DNA from: Bombyx mori
Taxonomy: Eukaryota; Arthropoda; Insecta; Lepidoptera; Bombycidae
NCBI RefSeq assembly: GCF_030269925.1
Contig: NC_085111.1
Location: forward strand, 7,370,142 to 7,434,141
Length of the DNA stretch: 64,000 nucleotides
Direction of reading: 5' to 3'
Part shown: piece after piece, positions 22,863 through 37,800 of the stretch
Layout of the letters: every line of letters begins with the position of its first letter
Numbering within the stretch: position 1 is the stretch's first letter
Position numbers and translations under genes: made by a program
Notes under the pieces: generated by a model
Seen by the model: the letters and a program-made list of their open reading frames with translations, nothing else
Databases searched by the model: none
What the model was told of the DNA's origin: nothing

Positions 22863-25800
22863 GTAAGTACTTATTTATTTTCAATTATTATTCGTACGTG
22901 CGGTAACGTGTTTACGGTAAAACGCCGGTTTTATTTGCGTCTCTAGTTGCAATGATGCGAGGGTAGCCTGTAACGTGAGGCCGGCCCTCGATCGCTTTGT
23001 TTACGATTAGTCCACACATGCGGCGACCGCTTTTTGCATTTATTTCCTTGTCGATGTATTTTCAATGGCAAAATTTGACCTTGAATTACTTTCACAGTAT
23101 CTACTACACTTTCACAGCAATAATTCAAGAGACTTGATAATTTTTTCAGTTATTTTTTTAAACTTGAGTATTATTTCGTCCATAGACACTTTACATAATA
23201 ATCGTATGCTGTGTGGGAGTTTTTAATATAATAATGTCCACCTTACGTTACCTACAATAACGATAAGCGAATTACTTAAGCTAATTAAGCTTGTTATTGT
23301 AGGGGTATATTTAGCTCATGGAGAAAAAACCGACCATGCTTCGCTGTGGCCAAACAAGTGAAATAAGCCCATTAGTTGCGAAACCGCCGGTTGTGAGCGG
23401 CAGGAGTTTTTAGTGAGGTTCAACTCCCACATACCCCACCTGCCGCGCGGGTGGGGATCCGGCGATTTTCCCCTGTGGAAAAATAAAAAAAATAAAAAAA
23501 ATTAGTTGCCAAACGACTCGCGTGACATCTCTCGTGCGGTGGTTGTACTATATCAGAAACTGTCCCTGAAGTTTATAATAACAACAACTGTACAAAGATC
23601 CGACGCAATCTTATGATAGGTGCGCGACCGTAAAGAATACGAACAAACAAACCTTTTTTAAATAATAACGAAGATAAGAAACGCGATCAGAGGAAAAAAA
23701 AATTATTAAATCGTTTCGCAAAAGTTTAGGTGTTGATAAAAAATATATAAGTTTACAAGTTAAAACGATTTGTTCATCGCGCGTGTTAGTTTAGTAAAAT
23801 GGATTTTTTTGTCACATTTAATTGTGTTTAGTTTTTATAAAATGACCAGCAAGAAACAAAATATTCCTTTTTTTGCTGCCATTCAAATTTTTGACAGAAG
23901 TAATCCATCACGCAATTAAAATTTCCAACTTTTAAATAATTTGAACTTCATTCTCCATCAATTGTTTGTATGCAAATGACAGAATTAAAATAATGTGTTG
24001 ATATTGAAATTAAGCCTAGAAATTATCAGTAAACTAGTGGTATGTTGTTGACTAGCTATCGAAATACTGATGTGTATTTCTACCGGAAGGATACATCTAT
24101 CTGTTCTAGTTTGAAGGATAGAATAACCATATTTGCCATTGGCATGTTGATTTCATGTCGCAAATTTTTTTGCCAAAAGCTTAGTACATATTAGTAATAC
24201 GACTTAACTTTAAAACAAAAAAGAAGATTTTTAGACTCAATCTAAAGTTCAGGCAGTTTGGCTAAGTTAAGATATATGAATATTCCGATCTCCAAGAATA
24301 TGATCACTGTCTAGGAATTTCAATAAAGGAGGCTGTCTATTTTGTATGTGCGTCATAATATTATTAAATTAAAACGTCCGATTTGGAATATTCTTTTATT
24401 GGACGTATCATCCTTTAATCCTTAAAACATTACTGCTTTACGTCAGGGTTTTTTTCTTGAGAAACCATTTCAGCGTAGCGTTAACCAGTAGGTGAGCTCA
24501 CGGAGATCAAAGCTGACGACGTTGCTAACACTAACCCTAGCAAGAGCAGTGCTTCGCAGAATCTACCACCGGATCGGAAACGCGACCCACTGAGAAGATC
24601 CGGTGAAAAACTCAGTGGGTTAATTTACTTGCCGAGCCCTTCGTCGCAAACAACGGGTTCAACGAGAATAACGACGAGTATACACTCAATCACAATACAC
24701 CACCGACCCTTTATCTATAAATTTATTATTTTGCGCTATTTATTCATATCACACGAGGAATCTTCATCGAGGAAACCATCCTTAATCATATGTAGCATGT
24801 TTTTACTTAAAGCAATTAATAAACCTCCAAGAACTTTCAATCGTCAACAGTAGTTTGACTTTGACTAGATTGATCGAAGTCGAGACAGCAATAAAAAACT
24901 AGTTCTATTAACGTACCGAATAAATAGGGCCCATAAAAACTGAGCTTATTATTAAATTATAAGTACGTGTGCAATTCAATGGTAATGAAGCGTCTCTGTA
25001 ACAACACATTGCAATAATTGTTAAGTCTAGTTGCCGTGACCTAATAACCGTTTGGCGGAAAGATAACGTGTTTTTCAACTGTTGACAACAGATAATATCA
25101 GATAGCTACTTACAAACCTAGTGCTTTAACCTTGCCTATTTCTGCCGTGAAGCAGTAATGCTGTTCGGTTTGAAGGGCGGGGCAGCCGTTGTAACTGAGT
25201 CCTTAGAACTAATATCTCAAGGTGAATGGCGCATTTACGTTGTAGATGTTTATGGGCTCCAGTAACCACTTTGCACCAGGTGGGCTGTGAGTTCGTCCAC
25301 CCATCTAAGCAATAAAAAATAAATAAATAAAAGTCCTTAGAACTTATATCTCAAGGTGGGTGGCGCATTTACGTTGTAGATATCTATGGGCTCCAGTAAC
25401 CACTTAACATCAGGTGGGCTGTGAGCTCGTCCACCAAACTAAGCAATAAAAAAATAAACCTGAAGGCCTTAGTTGATCGTGTTGTGATATCTATGGGCTC
25501 CCGTATCCCATTTACATCAGGTAGACTGTGAGCGCTGGTAGATTCGGCGAAGCACTGCTCTTGCTAGGGCTAGTGTTAGCAAACCGGTTGAGTCCGTGAG
25601 CTCACCTACAGGTCCGAGCGTAGCTGGAATAGACCCTCAGGCTACCAGTAATTAGGAAGAGAAAAAAATTTATTTTAAATGCTAAAATCACTTTGTTTTG
25701 CTTTCACGTCTTAACTAATCAGCCGATCATCGTGCAATTTGCCGTATAACATTATCAGGGCTAGAGAATAATGTATGAGGAGCCTTGCACCCAGAAAACA

Positions 25801-28800
25801 CTATTCCTGTCGGATAGATTTTTTTAAACTAACACGAACTAAGCTGTACTTAAAAACTAGTTTAGAAGCACTTACATCGCGCTGTGTCTTATAGCGCTCA
25901 AATGTGATAGAAAGAGACAAAATTGAGTTTAACTCCAGTTTACTTTACACTAAGTTGATTAACATGGCCGTTATAGTTTAATCGTGTATTTTACAGTGAG
26001 ATTTTCTTTTTTAGTTAAAAAATAAAATAGAGTCTTAATTTTCGAGATATACTATTAAAATTGTCTCACATGCGCCAAAAAAATGGAAAATAATAATTTA
26101 ATAACAATTAAAAATATTGATTAGGCGGAAGCCACATCAATTACTAAGAATCAATTTCTGATTTACCGCAATTTAAAGATCAAGTAGATTTAAAATGACT
26201 GGTCACTGCATAAATATTTTCAATCGATCTTCTAAATAAGCTCAAAATCGATACAAGAAACAACAACGATTTTGCATGTAACCAAAATTTTTAGTGTGCA
26301 ACAAAAAACGCTCTAAATAACCTCAATATATTAGCTGATCAAATTTGAATTTTCAAACCTCAAATTAAACCCATTACCAATAGAGGAAGATTGAAGAGGA
26401 AAGAGAATCGAAGAAGAAATTGGTTCACTTCTTTAAGCAAATACATATCTACAAAATGTTAATAATTTTTATTTTATCTTGCCTTATGTACGTGAAACGG
26501 TAAGCTGTTACTATAACAATATGTAGTGGACTAAGGATCACTATATTGATGCAAATTAGAAATTCTAATTTATAAATTAATCTAAAAGTCTACCACTAAA
26601 ACGACCATTAACCCTACTAGAAAAAAAACATAATAACGTGCCTGAATGCGTGTAAATTTGATTCCCGAAATAATTCTTTAAATCATCGAACTATGTATAT
26701 ACTAGTATACACAACAATGTATAAGAGTATATAGTTCGATGATCTATCTTCAAACGCCCTTTTGACTTTAAAACGTCATTTAAAGCATGTATGTATCTCG
26801 CCTTTTATTCTGTTTAAAATAAATTGATAATTGATCTAATGGTCTACGCAATTTATGTCAGACCTATTATGGAAACCTTGCATTGAGATTCCCTTGAAGT
26901 TTATATAGTTTAAACATTGTGTAATGTCACGTAACATACCAATATACATATTATGAACTATACCAGAAAAAGTGCTATGAAATAATTACTTTTTAAAACT
27001 CTATACATATTATAATAATACACATTAAACAAGTACTTTTGTCTAAGTTTTATTTATTCTTTATTTTATTTAATCTTAGAAAGGGAATTCTTACGAAGTG
27101 AGTTTTCCGAAACTATTTTTTTTTCCTTCCCGTTCGCTGGTAGCTCTAACAGGCTATTCCAGGGCTGGTAGGTGAGCTCACGGACCCAGCTTGAGAGAGT
27201 TGCTAGCTCTGGCCCTAGCAAAAGCAGTGCTTCGCAGAATCTATCGTCGGATCGGTATCGCTCCGACACCGTAAGAAGTACTGCATAGCCGTAAATCAGA
27301 TCTCAGTAGAAAGTCACAGTAAGTACAGTTCAATGATCGAGGTGGTAAACCTGGATCTTATTTACCGCCATTATCATATGTTTACTTACGTCAAAAATGA
27401 TATCATCCAATAAAAATACCTAACTTATATTAATATGGAAGCGACAGTCGCCCAATAAATATATCGGGATATGTGCAGGTACGGAATCAGCTATGCGGAA
27501 TCCGAGGCCCGTGTTGTTCTAAAAATAGCCCACGAAAAAAATACATGTTATTTTTTTCCTCTTGGATGAAGCATCGCCGTCATCCCTGTTCCTGTCGCGG
27601 AAAAGTCAGACGTTCCGATTCTAAGAACCAACCCTAATTCAACGGAATTGAGACTTCGATCAGCGTCATTCATTTTACATATCTCATGGACCCTTATAAT
27701 TGGTTGATATTTATTGCCTTCTATGCCAGGAGACATATTTAAACTAATTTTAATTTTGATTACTGGGTTACATTTTATTATAAAATAGGACAAATTTCAC
27801 AATACCAATAATTATTATTAAATTATTATATTTGGTAAAAAGTCATGTTATTAAAATACGTGGCAATGTAGAATCTGTTATATCTTATCGCATCTTGATA
27901 AAAAAATCGTTTCGATTTTCACTGTTATTCGAGTTGCTGAGGTAAATCGCAGAAATATACAAATATTAAATTTAATTTTATGTACCTGTTAATTGATATT
28001 GCAGAATAAAAAAAATTTCCGAAATATCATACCTGTTATTTCTCGACATGTATGTGAAAATTGACAGAAAACCTTTTTTTTTTGTTTAAAATAGCCACTA
28101 TTTTATTGATTAAAACATCAATTATTCATTCCATGTTATAGTAGATATTTTACTATGAACTTGCCATTTTACAATACTGGCCATTAGAAACATAAACATA
28201 TTCTAAATTCAAATTAGTTTAATTTTAAAAATATAGTATTCTATTTCCACGTTATGTCACTTGTTTATTGATTAGTGCTTTGTTTTAACTACATTTGTAT
28301 GTTTTTCGCCAATATGGACACGATAAAATACGAATAATTATGGCATTCGAGTTCCGTTGCGGTAGCAATACCGCACAAACGCACGATTCGTCGTTGGTCT
28401 GCACCTTCCCAACATGAAAATTTTGACCTAATAAATAATAATAATAATAAATTAATAATAATAAATTAATATTTACTAACAATCACGCCACATTAACTGG
28501 GCCCGTGCTAAGTTCGTAAAGAACTTGTGTTACAGATGCCAGATAACGGAAATAAATATAAGATTTTTATTATACACATACATATATTTAATATACATCC
28601 ATAACCTTGGAAAATACTATATATTTATCATACAAATATCTTCCCTTGGCGGGATTCGAACCCACGACCCCCTTGTGTAGTGACCATGTCACTTACCACT
28701 ACACCAGACGGCCGTTTGAATGTAATGAATGTACCGTAATGAACCATTATCGCCCAAAAACTAAAGTCAACAGCGACGCATTAAAAGCGATAGCGGAAAC

Positions 28801-31800
28801 TGACGATATTAGTCACTGCCGCTGACTTAGCAACCGTTTTCAACGTTATAACATCATCCTCAAATGGTACAACAGGCGGTCACTAAGCTACTAGATCTAG
28901 TGTTGGAAGTTTTGCGTCATCCAACGCACTCACCAGACCCTACGCCAACAGACTTCTATTTTTTTGTTAAATCAAAATTTGGACAACTTCTTAGCAGGAA
29001 AAAAATTTATACCCAAGAGGCAGTACAAAAAGGGTTGAAGAGTTATATGGCTCCTTTACACCTGCCCTCTTCAAGAAGGGTGGTGAAAAAATTACCACTG
29101 CGCTCGCAGAGATGTACCAATATAGCTTGGGTGCATATTTTGATTGATAGATATAAAAAAAAAAAAAAAAAACTTTAAACTGAAATTTCGTAGGTAAGAT
29201 ATTTACATAAATCATTTTAGAACATTTAGTATCCGCTTAAAACATACAACTGCTTCTGGGGAATGTTTACAAATTATTCAGATACAACTGAAAGATTCAT
29301 GCAAAAAACTTGTTTATGTTATCTCTTACAATGTTTTAGTCTATTCTAGTACGTAATTATTATAAACTTTAGTAGCTGTTCAATGATTTCACTGGATATT
29401 GTAGTTATTTCTAGCATCTGATAAATTATATCGTGTAGAATATTTATTACTAATGGAAATTGTCTCAAAATCGTAACCGATGCAGAAAATTTTATAACTG
29501 TAACAATACATAAATAAATACGTAAAAATAATTGTTATAAACCTTTTTTTATATATTTTTAATCGTAAAGAATTATTTTATCAGTTTGCGCAATCCATTA
29601 CACGATTGAACAAACAATTTTATGCATTACAGCCTATTTTTCAAAAATCATGCACCAAATATCTCTGGTAATAAATACAACGTCAACTCAATAAGTTTTC
29701 TATCTTATATAGAACCTTATCCTTACATAGATATCTTTTTATTTGGACAATCACTAGTATGTACTCGTTTTTATTGCAAACATGTTTCTGCAAAGTCACC
29801 TATCGGAGTAAGTCAAGAAAGAATTTACATTAAATTTATACTCTTAGTTATTTGATATAATCTGAGCAAGAATTTTCTTCAGGACATATAGGACATATAG
29901 TCAACTTGAATTTGAACGATTTGCTTAATTCTTTAAGCAAATCGTTCTACGACTACGTCACTAAAGCAATTTTAATAAACTACCTAATGATAATAAGTGA
30001 TAATTGGTGTCGTTTTAACAATACAATTAATACTTTGATCATCCACAGCTACGAGTATAAGTAATGACATGTTAAATAATATTTAAAAACTTCTTACATT
30101 AAAACATGCGGTCTGGATTGATTGCGGATTGCGGTTGACATTCGGAATCACAAGTATTTTTGCCAGTCATTGAATAAATACAATGAAAATAAGGCAGAGC
30201 GAGGAATCGCAGTACCGATTTGCTACAAAAAATATTAATTAAATATTATTATTATTTACTATTATTTCTTAGATGTGGGGACAAACTTACGGCCTACCTG
30301 GTGTTAAATGGTTACCGGAGCCGTCTTTAAATTGTATATTATTGTTGGGTATAAATTATTTTATACTTTTATATACTTTTACTTGTAACGTAAAGTATTA
30401 CTTACTATTTGAAATAAACGTAAAATTAAAGGCGTAGCATACGCCCGCACACCGACCTCACATATCAAGGGAAGCGGCGGTATTCATGTTGTGGGCTCTT
30501 AACCAGATCAGTTGTGAGTTCGTCTGCTACTGATATAAAACAATTAGATCCATATTTATGTAGAATAGGGATCGCAGCACATAAACTAAAAGTTACACTG
30601 TTCCAAAATCTTCTGTTATAATAATAACCATTACATAGTATAAAACAAAGTCGCTTTCTCTGTCCCTATATCTGTCTGTCCCTATGTATGCTTAAATCTT
30701 TAAAACTACGCAACGGATTTTGATGCGATTTTTTTAATAGATAGAGTGATTGAAGAGGAAGGTTTATATGCATAATAACATCCATTAAATAGTGGAGAAA
30801 TCAATAATACATTACAGTTTCCGAAGCGAAGCGAGGGCGGGTCGCTAGTTTAAAAATAAATAACACCTTTATTACGCCTTGCTCGTTTTTTAACCGTCTT
30901 CGCCATCTTCCTTTTCTCTGTCATTCTCTTCTCACTTTCTTTCCGTTTTCTCTCACTCACATCTTAAAGCTCCGTTCGACACTCTTTTCATACGTTCCGT
31001 TCTTACCAATCCTGCATTTATTATAATATCTGCGTAAAACGAAATTGTGGGGACAAATTGATCCCAAATTCCCAATTTTTCGAATTAAATCAACTTACTG
31101 CATTTTACAAATCATCTTCGTTAACAACGCATTTAAATACACGTGACTTTACAATCTATATAATTATTCATGTACATACATAATTTCCACATGAAACACT
31201 TCCTGTTTGAGAGTCATTGTTGTGTTTTGTGTTGTATTTCTCGTTATATTCAATTTAAAGTTTCCTTTTCAGTATATAAACGTTCATGAAATGCGTTTCC
31301 GGGGATTATTTTTGTCACGTACCAGCACCTTCAGAATGTATTCCTTTTTTTTTTTTTTTTGTAAAGCGTACTCCTCTTCTCCGTCTCTATGATATTATTA
31401 TATTCTTCTTCAAAATTTTTAACTATCTGCTAATTTGGATCGTTTGAAAAATTATTATTATTATTTGTTCCGCTCTTATTCATATTCACCCACCGTTAAA
31501 TTCGATCTACCAAGTACAAACTTCAATAAACAATCTAAATTAGAAAGGGTCTTTTTAAGATTGACATTCATTGTTTTATTGTGGATTGTGTTCATAAATT
31601 ACAGCTAACGACGAATTGGCGACCGTGACATAAATCGGCACAGAAAAATACGTCATTACATGATTTATATTACAGAAACTCTGTTCTTTCTATAAGTAAA
31701 CAAACTTAAATGCGACATGAAAACAAAATATATTAAATAAATGTTGAGAATTATTAAGGTATAGAAAATTAGACAGTAGTCAACGCAATATTCAAATATT

Positions 31801-34800
31801 TTTTACTGGTGGTAGAACCTCTTGTGAATCCGCACTGGTAGGCAGCGCCACCCTGCCTATTTCTGCCGTGAAGCAGTAATGCGGTTCGGTTTGAAAGGTG
31901 GGGCAGCCGTTGTAACTATACTGATTCCTTAGAACTCACATCTCAAGGTGGGTGGCGGCATTTACGTTGTCTATGGGCTCCAGTAACCACTTAGCACTAG
32001 GTGGGCTGCGAGCTCGTCCATACACCTAAGCAATAAATAAAAAAAACGACAGAAAACTAACCTTAGTCATCCATCAGTGTAAAACATTTGAAACGACTCA
32101 GAAAAAGACAGTAAGACTAAGTAACACAATGAACTACTTCAGAAATTATTGATTTAAATGCCCAAACAAATTCGCAGTCATATACATACATCTGTACTTT
32201 TGTTATTGATTTGTTTGGTATTATTATTCATTTTTCGTATTGTCTTTAATGAATCGCTTTGTTGTATTTAATGTCTGTATGTCACGGCTAATAAACAATA
32301 ACTTGACATGAAATAATGCTTTGTGTGTTGCAATACGCTAAAAACGAATATGAAATCACAAAGATTGTTTTTAATTTTCTTTTAACACGCTTAAGTGCTT
32401 GCAATTATGTATTCAAAATGTAGACCTAAAACTAAAATGAATAAGTGGTGAAGATTAAACTCTGTGAAACGTCCTAATAGGCAAGAATTCTAGTGTAGTT
32501 TTGCATCTATGCCGATCATCGTAGCGCAGACAATAAAAAAAAAAAGATTTTTTTTTTATTGCCTATACGTGTGGACGAGCTCACAGCCCACCTGGTGTTA
32601 AGTGGTTACTGGAACCCATAGACATCTACAACGTAAATGCGCCACACACCTTGAGATATAAGTTCTAAGGTCTCAGTATAGTTACAACGGCTGCCCCTCC
32701 CTTCAAACCGAAACGCATTACTGCTACACGGCAGAAATAGGCGGGGCGGTGGTACCTACCCGTGCGGACTCACAACAGGTCATACCACCAGTAATTACGC
32801 AATTTTATTTTTGCAGGTTTGATTTTTATTACACGATGCTATTCCTTCACCGTGGAAGTCAATCGTGAACAATTGTTAAGTACGTATTTCAGTAGAAAAA
32901 TTGGTACCCGCCTGCGGGATTCGAACACCGGTCCATCGCTAGATACGAATGCACCGGACGTCTGATCCTTTAGGCCACGACGACTATTAAATGAACTGTA
33001 AACAAATAAATACATTTCAATTGTATAAGAAGTAACGAACGCATTTATTTCATTGCAACAATAAATACATAAGATGGTATTTATTAGAACTACTCGCTCG
33101 TCAACTAGAGCTAGCCTTTTTTCTTTCGGGCAGGGGGCCGAACCTCATGCGTGAGGCTTCCGAATATAGGTGGCGCGCGGGGTACGTGGGTCTTGACGGC
33201 CCGCAGATGTTGGGAGCGGACCGCGGGCCCAAGAATATTTTTATAAATAATGGATAATATTGTGATTCTGTTATTACATACTATGACATTGTTCTATAGG
33301 AGTCCATTCTTTCATATGCACAAATCAAAACATATTATCTCAGGGAAAATGGTCCTCCCCCAGAATCAAACCAATGCATATTCGCACACAACCTAATCTC
33401 AATGAATATCAGAAGTGCTTTGAACTTTATGATTTTATTGTCTATCTGACGTAAATCGTATAGATAAATTTTGTTAGGCGACCCAAAAACATCGATCATC
33501 AATAGTCTATATATAGAATATTGAACAGCGAAGACCCTGAACTTAATGTCCCAACAAACAATTAAATTTCTATATCAGCCAATTTATCTACAGGAAAATT
33601 TACTTCCGGTATCCGTGAACAGCGGCTACCACTACATTGACGGAAGCAGTCTGTAATACTTTACACGCTATAAAGAAATATGTAAACAAAATTTACATCT
33701 GAAAATACTTTTATAATATACAGTAATTAGCGCCCCTGATTGTCGTAGGTTCGATACTATATCCTATATCCAAAATAACAGAGACCTAATTTTTAATGAA
33801 GAAAACGGAAAGCCTTCGCTTAAATCGTAAGTTAATAATGATAATTAATAATAATTACTGTACAAATAAAATCTATCGTTAGATAAAAATAGTACAGGTT
33901 TTTAATTATTAAATAATTAACTATGCTTTTTTTGTTGCACGAACCCGCTTACAGAGCTTAAGAAATGAATAAATAATACAGTAGTTACTATGATTTATGA
34001 TAAATATTATTACAATCATTTTTACTTATAGCAGATCTATTAATTTTTCTAATTAGTAAGAATTAAATAATTAAATTTGATGTACCTACTATAAATACCT
34101 AAGTTAACTCAAAAGCACTTGGTCGCGTGACTCTCAATGGGAGACACAGGCGTGTTTCTACAGAACACGAAACAGTATATATATGTATGTACATAAGCTG
34201 ACGTATAAATGTACTCGACAAAGCTAATATTTGCTATAGCATGAGTCAGTTGTTTAAGAATGAGTACTACTGAATGTATGCCTGATTTGCCGTAATACTT
34301 GTTAGGTCTGCGGTAGACAGCGGTTTGACTGTTCCCCTGGCGTCGCTGCTTTTCATCAGAGACAGGCCCTAAACACGTCATTACGGATCCTCCCGATCCA
34401 CTAACGGTGTTTTTAGGTACCTCAAGCACCGGTCACCGTCCTCGCCGAACCCGTCACTTACGACGATCGGCGCGACGAGTAAATAACCCAAAGACTTCTC
34501 AGTGGGTCGCGTTTCTGATCCGGTGGTAGATTCTGCGAAGCACTGCTCTCGCTAGGGCCAGTGTTAACAATACTTCCGATTTGAACCCCGCGAGTTAACC
34601 TACACGCAAGGGTGAAGCTAAAATAGCCTCTCAAGGCTATCAGCATAGGTAGGGTAAAAAAAAGATACAATGACCACCCACCATTAGGCGGGCAATAGTC
34701 AATATTGGGCAATAATAGTAACAACAGGAAACAATAACATTAATTCGGTCCGGTATTTTAGTTACAGTTAACAAAAATATTCAATTACAATACAATATAC

Positions 34801-37800
34801 ATATAACCATACTATGTTTATTTATTTTTCACACTATACCATACCATACGTACCATATTTGTATACATTAGCGTACTCAATGCCTAAAGCATTATCTACC
34901 AATTCAACCAAATGTAAGAATGAAGATATATTAGGAATAATTACTACGTAACTGCAAATTAATTTTGACAACACCAATAATATCGTACCATCGAACAGAT
35001 GTATAGATAAATGTGGATAACGAATTTTTAATAGCTATTAATAAATTTATTGAATGCTCTTATTTTGCACAACCTATGTATGGTTAGTTTTATCAATGTT
35101 AAGCTATACATATTGGTATCACGTAAACTAAATAATAAATTTTTTTTACCAAAAGTAACAAATTACTGTTGCGTTTTACCAGTAACTATATAGCACACTA
35201 TTATAGCGATTTTCAAATTGAGCTCGCCAATTAAAATAATATTTTTTTACATATTATCATCAGCTATTAAAGAAACCACAACTTAGTTGCAAATGTTATT
35301 TCGAACGTACTATAAACAAACATTGTTATTAACCTCTGTAGTCGGATTGTTAACCCTGCAGATAATACCGGACTCGTTTAGTGTTCAACACATTTTTTTT
35401 TCAAAATATTGGTTGACGAACTCACGCCCAATCATGTGGTAAATCATGTGGTATTAACGAACTAGCTGACCCGGTAGACTTTGTAGTGCCTCAATCGATA
35501 AATAAGAGACCTAAACTTTTGTATAAAATAAACTTAAAACAAACAAAAGGAATCCGTCCAACGGCGGACACATCTAATTCCGAGCCTTTTCATATTTATC
35601 TACCTTCTAAACTTTCTCTGGACTTCCACAAATAATTCAAGACCAAAATTAGCCAAATCGGTCCAGCCGTTCTCGAGTTTTAGCGAAACTAACGAACAGA
35701 AATTCATTTATATATATACATTAAATATAGATAGACATTAAAGCATTGTCACCCCACCCTTCTCAATATATAAAGTTGAAGTCTCAATTGTAGTTGGCTT
35801 AGCCTCCCCTTCAAACTAAAACCACGATTAAGATGCGCATAACCCGCGTATAAACCTATATCTATAGATTGATATAATACACTCAACAAATAACAAGTAA
35901 TTATTTATGGTAATTTCCAAATTTATCGGGTTTGATTTTTATTAAAAAATGTTATTCCTACATCGTTAATCACGTCATGGTCAAACAAGAACACGTATTA
36001 TGTACGTATACCTTTAACATTTACCTGCTTGTGGTATTTGAATCCCGGCATAGTCGAACCGTTCAAAACGAATAAACCTATTAAATTTTTAGACCACTTT
36101 AATAATAACAAATAAACTCGTTTCAAAATAAAAGTCAAACGATATAAAGACGAAACAATTCTCCCTTTCAGAAGAAAGCTATGAATAATTGTAGTAAATT
36201 AGAAAAGTTTTAAATAAGCAAAGAAAACAACCTCACAAGATCAAATCAAATTTGATCTCGGCAGTCCTCAGCTCCTTCAATCTCGTTTACAAGCAAGTTT
36301 CCAGCGGCTACGCGCCGCTATCGTTTTCATTAAGCTCTCGATGTTTTTCATCAAGGCTGTTCAAGAGGTTTCATTTTTTCTGAAAAATAAGTAACCGCGT
36401 CACGGGCCGTTGTCGTTAACACCCCGCTATTAGCGTCGTCAGTGAACGAGGGTAGATAATGGTTTCCCGCGAAAAAGCTGACTTTCCTGTCACATCGCTT
36501 CATTAGGGAATATCACACTGACCCCAACCTTACCGTTAGAAAAAATAATGCGGAACCGCTTGAACAAACTGGGTTCTTCATGTTTTTGAACGAATACATC
36601 AAATCTAGATTTTGTAAAAATAAATTTTAGTACGTTTATGCGCCGAACGTGGTTTAATACCTTTTATTTTTATTTCCTTTCCTGATCTATTAAAACGCAC
36701 ATTAGCCTTTGTATTTCTGTTCTATCTGTTCTATCTGTGTTCTATGTATTTCGGCGCTGAATATGCTGACGATAGCACTCTGAAGGCAGTTTCTGCGCGC
36801 TTCTTTTAACAAATAGCTGTATTTTATATACTTAGTCTTAATTATAGAGAAGCATCGTAAATATTCAATTAATTATATTATTTATTATTCAAAATAATCT
36901 GGCAGACCGGTGTCGTCTATTATACGTATAGATTTTTTGGCATATTTAGGAAACTTCTGTACAAATTATCTTTATTCCTGACATCATAAATAGCATGGCT
37001 ACTCAATATAAAGGTAATATTCTATGTCGTTTAAAAACTCCGTTAATCACTTTAGTTGTTTTTTCTCGGAAACAATTATTCTTAGAACTAGCGTTTTCTC
37101 AGATTTTATTGTCACACACTTTGCAGGGAGGGAAGTCGATATATACCTACCTACGCCTCCTATTGTCTTCTGAATCAGTTCATCGCGGATTCTAAGACAA
37201 ATGGGCTTTCCCTGGCGCTACGAAAGCCTCATCGTTCTGTCTTTCGGTACGATCACCACTGCGGATCCTGGCTTAATAAGAATTACAGCTTTGGAAGTGA
37301 TTCATGGGTAGATAGACAATAGATGGATTTTTTACTGGTGGAAAGACCTCTTGTGAGTCCGCACTGGTAGATACCACCCTACCTATTTCTGAAGCAGTAA
37401 TGCGTTTCGGTTTGAAGGGTGGGGCAGCCGTTGTAACTATACTTGAGACCGTAGAACTTATATCTCAAGGTGGGTGGCGCATTTACGTTGTAGATATCTA
37501 TAGGCTCCAGTAACCACTTAACCCCAGGTGGGCTGTGAGCTCGTCCTCCCATCTAAGCAATAAAAAAATAGAAATAATTCAGAAAAACGGCTTTAAAACT
37601 TTGGGTTATTTTATGAAAGGATCCCCGAAAAATCGCTTAGCTAGCTTCATCCGCTCCGAGAATGCCTACATTTTTTCATTAATTTCGGGACATCGTCCCC
37701 AAAAATTTTTTTCAACGGAAACTTAAATTAAGTAACGTCCAAAATTTGTTATAGACTGACAATAAAATTGCGATTGTCAATTATTTTTTCATTACATCGT

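Noticed and set aside
28864..29178. 104-codon frame as a host gene
   Set aside because: It contains the mariner SPDxxPTD signature, and the family C-terminus continues in another frame. The lysine run is a poly(A) tract.
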